A DNA stretch of 64,000 nt. It comes from Halorhabdus tiamatea SARL4B (GTDB lineage: Archaea; Halobacteriota; Halobacteria; Halobacteriales; Haloarculaceae). A program made the translations under genes and the position numbers. Positions within the stretch are counted from its first letter, which is position 1, and the number at the start of each line of letters is the position of its first letter. Of this stretch, positions 59,431-64,000 are shown in pieces. The notes under the pieces are model-generated. The model saw only the letters and a program-made list of their open reading frames with translations. It did not search any database and was not told where the DNA came from. The stretch is from NCBI RefSeq assembly GCF_000470655.1, contig NC_021921.1:558001-622000 (forward strand), given 5' to 3'.

Positions 59431-60450
59431 TCAGTCTCCGAGAACGACGTCAGTCACGTCGTCGACGCCGGCCCGGCGGACGACGGCGCGGACGACGTCT
59501 TCCGCGCCGGCGAGATTGTCGGAGTCGCCGTCGAGAGCGAGCAGTCGAGCGTCCCGGCCCGTTTCGACAACGCCCGCGTTCAGGCCCGCGATTTCGGCCC
59601 CGGCGACCGTCGCCATCCCCAGGACTTCGCGGGCAGAGACATCGTAGAGTTTCGCGGCGAACGCCATCTCGCGGAACATCGACGGGCTGTTGAGCATGAC
59701 GTTGTCGGTGCCGAGTGCAACTGTCGTGCGGTCGAGGAGTTCGCGGGCGGGCGCGACCCCGGCGTCGGTCACGAGGTTCGAGCGCGGACAGAGGACGACG
59801 GGCGTCTCTTCGTCGTCGAGTCGTTCGTAGTGGAGAGCTTCGAGGTGGACCATGTGGACGAGGAAGTCCGGATCCAGGTCGAGCGCGGGGTTGACGTCGT
59901 CGCTGTCGCGTTCGCCTGCGTGGATGCCAAAGAGTTTGCCGGCCTCGCGTGTCGCCGTGCGCTCGGCCCCGAACTCCCCGTCGCGTGCGCCGCTCGCGCC
60001 GAAGCCATCTGCGACTTCCATCGCCGCGAGTGTCTCCCGGCCGAGCACGACGTCCTCGATCGCGAGCCCGTCGAGTGCCGCCTCGATCGCTTCGACGCCG
60101 GAGACACCGCCCTCCCGGAACTCGATGAACGCCCCAGTTCCAGCACGTTCCATGAACGACAGCGAGCGCCGCATGGCGGCGATGAGTTCGTCCTGGCTCG
60201 CCGCCCGGAGCAAGCGGTGTTTCAACCCGTCCGGCGGTGCGACGAGCTCGTCGAGGCTGAGGCCGGCACCGGCCTCTTTCGCGATCGAATCCCCGATATG
60301 CGTGTGGGCGTTGACGAACGCCGGGAGGATGATTCGGTCACTGTGGACCCCAGCCTCCTCGACAGCCACGATCTCGCCGTCCTCGACGACGACTCGCCCC
60401 TCGATCGGCTCGAAATCACGACCGCGGAGAATGGTTCCTTCGAGTTGCAT
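59431..60450 (-). CDS. Amidohydrolase-superfamily metal-dependent hydrolase
   Basis: A 339-residue amidohydrolase (chlorohydrolase/imidazolonepropionase-like). Metal and catalytic residues are His49 and His51 (NAHTHIGD), His177 (GIHAGE), a His near 199-202 (HMVHLEAL) and Asp249 (LGTDN). The first and last 40 residues form the beta-sandwich. Substrate is not predictable; cytosine deaminase- or guanine deaminase-like activity is possible. It is a lone gene next to the HD hydrolase, 72 bp away on the same strand. Confidence 0.87.
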   Translation of the reverse strand: MQLEGTILRGRDFEPIEGRVVVEDGEIVAVEEAGVHSDRIILPAFVNAHTHIGDSIAKEAGAGLSLDELVAPPDGLKHRLLRAASQDELIAAMRRSLSFMERAGTGAFIEFREGGVSGVEAIEAALDGLAIEDVVLGRETLAAMEVADGFGASGARDGEFGAERTATREAGKLFGIHAGERDSDDVNPALDLDPDFLVHMVHLEALHYERLDDEETPVVLCPRSNLVTDAGVAPARELLDRTTVALGTDNVMLNSPSMFREMAFAAKLYDVSAREVLGMATVAGAEIAGLNAGVVETGRDARLLALDGDSDNLAGAEDVVRAVVRRAGVDDVTDVVLGD

Positions 60451-60522
60451 GTGGTGATCGTTGGGGTGAGTGTGGTTTGACGGTTTCGAGAGTGCCAGTC
60501 TCGTGGTCCGGCTACCGGACCG

Positions 60523-61746
60523 TCACTCGAATTCGTCGAGCGTTGTGTGGATGCCGCGGGGCGTGTCGCTGACACGCGCGCCCTCGATGTCGAGGTCGAG
60601 CGTCCGGACGGCGGCGTCGCCGACACGCTCACGAACGTCAGCCGGGGCGTAGACGCCGAGACGCCACCGGTCGCGCTGTGCCGCCTGTAGCGCACGCACG
60701 AGCGTCGACTGTTCCTCCAGTCGCCTCACGGTCCCGTTGACGAGCACGCGCGAGCTCGACTCGGCCATCGACGGCTCCGGTGGCACGTCGAGGATGACTG
60801 CGGCGGGATCGACACCCGCCGCTTCGGCGATCTCCCGCTCGCGCTCGCGGATCGCCGTCTGCTCCATCTCCAAGACCTCCGCTGGGACGGCCGCGCGTTC
60901 GGCCCACACGGCGCGCTTATAGAGATCACGATAGGTCAGTCGCCGCCCGATCTCGGCTGTTTCATCGGTCGAGCGGAGCGCGACGAGCAGTTCGGCGTCG
61001 TCCATCCGCCGGAACGTCTCCGGATCGGTGTCCGTCGCCTCGAGCAGGCGGGCGCTCGCGCGCCGGAGCATGGCCTTGGCGATCCTGGCGACGTGGTGGC
61101 TGTAGACCGTCGGCGTCATCAGCGCGCGGGCGAGCAGGAGGCTCTCGGCGGTCTGGACGTTGCCCTCCGCGAGGACGAGTTCGCCGTCCCGAAAACGGAG
61201 CTCCCGGACCAGTCGTCCGTGGTCGATGGTTCCGTACGGAACGCCGGTGTGGTGGGCGTCACGGACGAGGTAGTCCATCCGATCGACGTCGAGTTCGCCC
61301 GATACCAGCTGGCCGAGTTCCCCGTCGCCAGCGATCAGGTCGGCGACGGCGTCTGGGTTCAGACCGTGCTCGGTCAGCACGCGTGCGACCGCGCCCTCAC
61401 CGATCAGGTCGTGGACGTCGTCGTGGTACTTGCCCGTGTGGCGATGGATCAGCCCCTCGACGTTGTGGCTGTAGGGCCCGTGACCGACGTCGTGCAACAG
61501 GGCGGCGGCCCGGACGCGTTCGGCCTGCTGGCCCTCGATGCCGAGGTGAGAGAGCGCCTGGTCGGCGAGGTGATAGACGCCGAGGCTATGCTCGAAGCGG
61601 GTGTGGTTGGCGGAGGGATAGACGAGCGTGACCGTGCCGAGCTGGCTGACGTGTCGCAGCCGCTGGAGGGGCGGCGTATCCAGCAGCGACAGCGCCACGC
61701 CCTCGACCTCGATGTAGTCGTGGACGCTGTCCTTGATCGTCTTCAT
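60523..61746 (-). CDS. HD-domain (dGTPase/SAMHD1-like) phosphohydrolase
   Basis: A 407-residue HD-superfamily protein. Metal residues are His53 (FEHSLG), His85-Asp86 (LLHDVGHGPYSHN) and an Asp at about 155 (LDVDRMDYLVRD), the full H...HD...D set. Conserved Arg-rich segments suggest dNTP or nucleotide hydrolysis, as in dGTPase and SAMHD1. The C-terminal third is helical. It starts 59 bp from the phosphatase-like gene on the same strand. Substrate is inferred from the family. Confidence 0.9.
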   Translation of the reverse strand: MKTIKDSVHDYIEVEGVALSLLDTPPLQRLRHVSQLGTVTLVYPSANHTRFEHSLGVYHLADQALSHLGIEGQQAERVRAAALLHDVGHGPYSHNVEGLIHRHTGKYHDDVHDLIGEGAVARVLTEHGLNPDAVADLIAGDGELGQLVSGELDVDRMDYLVRDAHHTGVPYGTIDHGRLVRELRFRDGELVLAEGNVQTAESLLLARALMTPTVYSHHVARIAKAMLRRASARLLEATDTDPETFRRMDDAELLVALRSTDETAEIGRRLTYRDLYKRAVWAERAAVPAEVLEMEQTAIREREREIAEAAGVDPAAVILDVPPEPSMAESSSRVLVNGTVRRLEEQSTLVRALQAAQRDRWRLGVYAPADVRERVGDAAVRTLDLDIEGARVSDTPRGIHTTLDEFE

Positions 61747-61804
61747 CGTCCCCTCGTTCGGACGGCCGCCTCAAAACAGTGGGTGTCCACAGCCGGACGA
61801 GACA

Positions 61805-62332
61805 TTACCCGACAGTCGCGAGATGGTCGAGCAGTTCTTCCTCGGTCGCGTCGCCGGACTCGATGGGCTCCGCCGGAAACCGTCCCATGTCCTCGACCGT
61901 CGCGACTGCTGGTTCGGGCCGATACCCGCGGCCGTGGACAAGCCAGGCGGCCAGTGTCTGCCCGGTCCGTCCAAGCCCTGAAAGTCCGTGGACGACGACT
62001 GGCGACTCCCGGCGAACAGATTCTTCGAGAAACGGGAGGATCGACTCCTCGAGGACCGTGCTGTCTCCGAGCCGCCGGTCCAACAGTGGCGCGTGAACGA
62101 CGTTCTGCTCGCCGAACGCGGCCACGTAGCGATCCAGATTGTACTGGAAGCCGTCAGTTTCCGCACCGGGGACCAGACAGCAGACTCGCTGGATTCCACG
62201 GTCGCGCATGAACTCGATCCAGGCTGAAACGGCCGTCTCGTGATCGACCGCCGAGTGCCAGCCCGGCGCGGCCGCCCCGTAGACGTACTCCTCTTCGGGG
62301 GCAGCCGGCGCGAACCGATACGCGTCGTCCAT
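61805..62332 (-). CDS. Dual-specificity-phosphatase-like protein lacking the catalytic Cys
   Basis: A 175-residue protein with the fold pattern of archaeal tyrosine/dual-specificity phosphatases. The P-loop reads VVVHGLSGLGRTGQTLAAWL at about 112-131: His115 and Arg122 are present, but residue 116, normally the nucleophilic Cys, is Gly (codon GGA at 61985-61987). It should therefore be inactive as a phosphatase, while phosphate binding may remain. The general-acid Asp may be Asp85 or Asp90 (PLLDRRLGDS). An upstream ATG at 62353 would add seven residues. It is next to the HD hydrolase gene. Confidence 0.85.
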   Translation of the reverse strand: MDDAYRFAPAAPEEEYVYGAAAPGWHSAVDHETAVSAWIEFMRDRGIQRVCCLVPGAETDGFQYNLDRYVAAFGEQNVVHAPLLDRRLGDSTVLEESILPFLEESVRRESPVVVHGLSGLGRTGQTLAAWLVHGRGYRPEPAVATVEDMGRFPAEPIESGDATEEELLDHLATVG

Positions 62333-62457
62333 GTTTCTTCCAGTGAAACCCATAGCCTTGAGTGTATACCTCCGATTCTCAGGATTGAAAGCCGAAACGT
62401 AGCTGCCGACCCCGCGGTGAGGACACGCTTAAGCGTTCCCTGGCCACAACTGGCAGT

Positions 62458-63450
62458 ATGGTCACGTTTCTGGCCGGCGGGACGGGGACACCGAAACTCC
62501 TCGCCGGCACCGACGATGTCTTCACGCCCGCCGAGACGACCGTCGTCGCGAACACCGGCGACGACGTCGAACTCGGTGGGTTGCTGGTCTGTCCCGACGT
62601 CGATACGTGTCTCTTTCAGGCGGGCGGAATACTTGATACGGACACCTGGTGGGGGATCGCCGAGGACTCGGCAGAGACCCACGAGTACGTTCGAACGCTG
62701 AGTGAGCGGGCAGGACTTGACGGGGGTCCGCGATATCTCCCCGACGATCGACAGACTGCCGGCCGTGAACTCGCACGCTGGCGACGGTTCTCCGCGGTCG
62801 GTGAGTTCATGCACATCGGCGACCGCGACCGGGCAATCCACGTCACGCGGACGAGCTTACTCGACGAGGGCCATTCGTTGACCGACGTGACCCGCATTCT
62901 CGGCGACGCCCTCGGGGCCGACCGCGAGATCCTGCCGATGAGCGACGACCCAGTGGCCTCGATCGTCCACACGCCTGACGGGCCGATGCACTTCCAGGAG
63001 TTCTGGGTCGCCCACGACGGCGAGCCCCCTGTCGAATCCGTCGCGTTCCGGGGCGCGGAAGACGCGACGGCAACGGATGCGGTGCTCGATGCCCTTTCCG
63101 ACCCGGTCGTGATCGGCCCGTCGAACCCGATCACGAGCATCGGGCCGATGACGGCCATCGACGGGATCGCCACAGCGCTCCGGAAAACTCCCGTCGTCGC
63201 GGTCTCCCCGTTCGTCGAGGATCAGGTCTTCTCCGGCCCGGCGGCGAAACTGATGGCCGCAGAAGGGTTCGAAGCCTCGACAGCCGGGGTCGCCGAAGCC
63301 TACCCGTTCGTGGACGCGTTCGTTCTCGATGAGGCCGATCGAACCGACCTCGAGCGACCCACGATCCGGACGGAGACGACGCTCGACACCGAGGAAGACG
63401 CCGCCCGGGTCGCCCGTGCCGTTCGGGAAGCGCTGGAGGTGGTCACGTGA
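62458..63450 (+). CDS. cofD: 2-phospho-L-lactate transferase
   Basis: Joins phospholactate (or a PEP-derived unit) to Fo in coenzyme F420 synthesis. It has 330 residues. The N-terminal [12 protein letters not shown] phosphate-binding loop, [12 protein letters not shown] and the central [12 protein letters not shown] motif are diagnostic. Its stop overlaps the GTG start of the DUS-like gene (GTGA). The ATG at 62458 lies close to a likely promoter in the 104 bp shared with the phosphatase-like gene. Confidence 0.94.
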   Translation: MVTFLAGGTGTPKLLAGTDDVFTPAETTVVANTGDDVELGGLLVCPDVDTCLFQAGGILDTDTWWGIAEDSAETHEYVRTLSERAGLDGGPRYLPDDRQTAGRELARWRRFSAVGEFMHIGDRDRAIHVTRTSLLDEGHSLTDVTRILGDALGADREILPMSDDPVASIVHTPDGPMHFQEFWVAHDGEPPVESVAFRGAEDATATDAVLDALSDPVVIGPSNPITSIGPMTAIDGIATALRKTPVVAVSPFVEDQVFSGPAAKLMAAEGFEASTAGVAEAYPFVDAFVLDEADRTDLERPTIRTETTLDTEEDAARVARAVREALEVVT

Positions 63451-64000
63451 CGGGAGACGGACTGTTCCCGTTCGAACTGCGAGTTGCCGCCGCCAGCCTC
63501 AGTGGGGAGTCGGACGCCGAGTGGGCGAACGTAGCTGCCCCCTACGTCGGCGCAGCGTTTCTCGGCGGGCTCGCGATCGACGAGCCGACCCGAACGGCGG
63601 CCCGCGAGATGGTCGACGAACGCGATCGCGAGGAGTTTCTGCCCGCGGATCCACTCGCCTTCGCAGACGAACAGCTGGAAGCGCTGGCGGACGCGCCGCT
63701 CGTTGCCGGATTGAACGTCCGGGCCGCGTCGCCAGCGCCGATCCGAGACCTCGCGGGGGTCTGTGCCGATCACGACGCTATCTGTGAGATCAACGCTCAC
63801 TGCCGACAGGACGAACTGTGCGAGACGGGGGCCGGGCAAGCGTTGTTGTGCGAGCCGGACCGGCTGGCTGGCCAGGTCGAAGCTGCGGCGACGACCGGCG
63901 CGTCCGTCAGCGTGAAAGTCCGGACGGAAGTGGCCGGCGTCGATCTCCCGGCTGTCGCCCGGCGGATCGAGACGGCCGGGGCGGATGTGATCCACGTCGA
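63447..64000 (+). CDS. tRNA-dihydrouridine synthase-like flavoprotein (3' partial)
   Basis: A GTG start overlapping cofD by 4 bp opens a frame running past the window edge. The TIM-barrel flavoprotein pattern is seen: [14 protein letters not shown] near the N-terminus, [14 protein letters not shown], then [20 protein letters not shown] with the catalytic-loop-like Cys, and [13 protein letters not shown]. These resemble the DUS/dihydroorotate dehydrogenase group found next to cofD in haloarchaea. The reaction cannot be fixed without the C-terminus. Confidence 0.75.
   Translation, partial: MTGDGLFPFELRVAAASLSGESDAEWANVAAPYVGAAFLGGLAIDEPTRTAAREMVDERDREEFLPADPLAFADEQLEALADAPLVAGLNVRAASPAPIRDLAGVCADHDAICEINAHCRQDELCETGAGQALLCEPDRLAGQVEAAATTGASVSVKVRTEVAGVDLPAVARRIETAGADVIHV

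Overview
This is GC-rich DNA whose proteins are strongly acidic (Asp/Glu-rich, few Lys). The gene content is archaeal: membrane-anchored LonB, LSm/L37e, L7Ae/S28e/L24e, S3ae, Pcc1, TmcA, a mevalonate-pathway decarboxylase, CofD, a pseudo-rSAM pair, and an Nuo/Fpo-type respiratory complex with no NADH module. Together these point to an extreme halophile of the class Halobacteria. A genus close to Halorhabdus or Haloarcula would fit, but the sequence alone does not settle that.

Layout. 1-2.4 kb: end of lonB and a CPBP membrane protease. 2.4-3.2 kb: a decayed hydrolase fragment and a hairpin-rich non-coding tract. 3.2-15.9 kb: housekeeping genes, including CBS, DUF5785, two overlapping micro-genes, lsm-rpl37e-purF, M42 peptidase, a YeeE/cupredoxin pair, DUF2342, a MIP18-like assembly factor, a FlaD/E protein divergent from a ParA-CheW operon, an FAD oxidoreductase and mvaD. 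16.0-16.8 kb: a UPF0175/PIN toxin-antitoxin pair. 16.9-29.0 kb: the nuo operon on the minus strand (A-B-CD-H-I // J1-J2-K-L-M-N). It is interrupted between I and J1 by opposite-strand DUF456, AbrB and PIN genes and a tandem duplication of the nuoI 3' end. 29.2-44.4 kb: purE-purK, an Agl23-like membrane protein, aminotransferase, ribL-JAMM, a DHH/S1 protein, an exported PLD protein, a HEAT protein, a CDP-alcohol transferase, a halocyanin, and an S15-RecJ-like-Pcc1-S3ae operon. 44.7-45.2 kb: tRNA-Ala(GGC) with its 3' end duplicated 87 bp downstream, followed by gene-less DNA. 45.2-54.7 kb: asparagine-synthase-like and PHP genes, a cysteine-less radical-SAM-like protein with its small partner, a regulator with two small paralogous membrane proteins, a second halocyanin, a membrane/coiled-coil protein, M29 aminopeptidase, a RelE/RHH cassette between 51-bp repeats, and ilvD. 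54.7-64 kb: tmcA, L7Ae-S28e-L24e-ndk, UspA, an amidohydrolase, an HD hydrolase, a phosphatase-fold protein lacking its catalytic Cys, cofD and a partial DUS-like gene.

How it works together. The core is energy conservation (quinone reductase complex, halocyanins), translation (four ribosomal-protein genes in one segment, three in another, tRNA acetylation, KEOPS), and purine, isoprenoid, F420 and flavin cofactor synthesis. The accessory material sits as small cassettes at gene 3' ends. Three toxin-antitoxin-like modules occur; two of them abut duplicated 3' ends of neighbouring core genes. The most unusual signals are: (1) a second nuoI 3' end that differs from the real one only at synonymous sites; (2) a RelE/RHH cassette bounded by perfect 51-bp copies of the overlapping ends of two convergent genes; (3) a radical-SAM homologue with all three cluster cysteines replaced, paired with a small protein; (4) a ParA gene overlapping a CheW-domain gene with a long acidic N-terminus, resembling the bacterial ParC/ParP array-positioning system; (5) a dual-specificity-phosphatase-like protein with Gly in place of the nucleophilic Cys.
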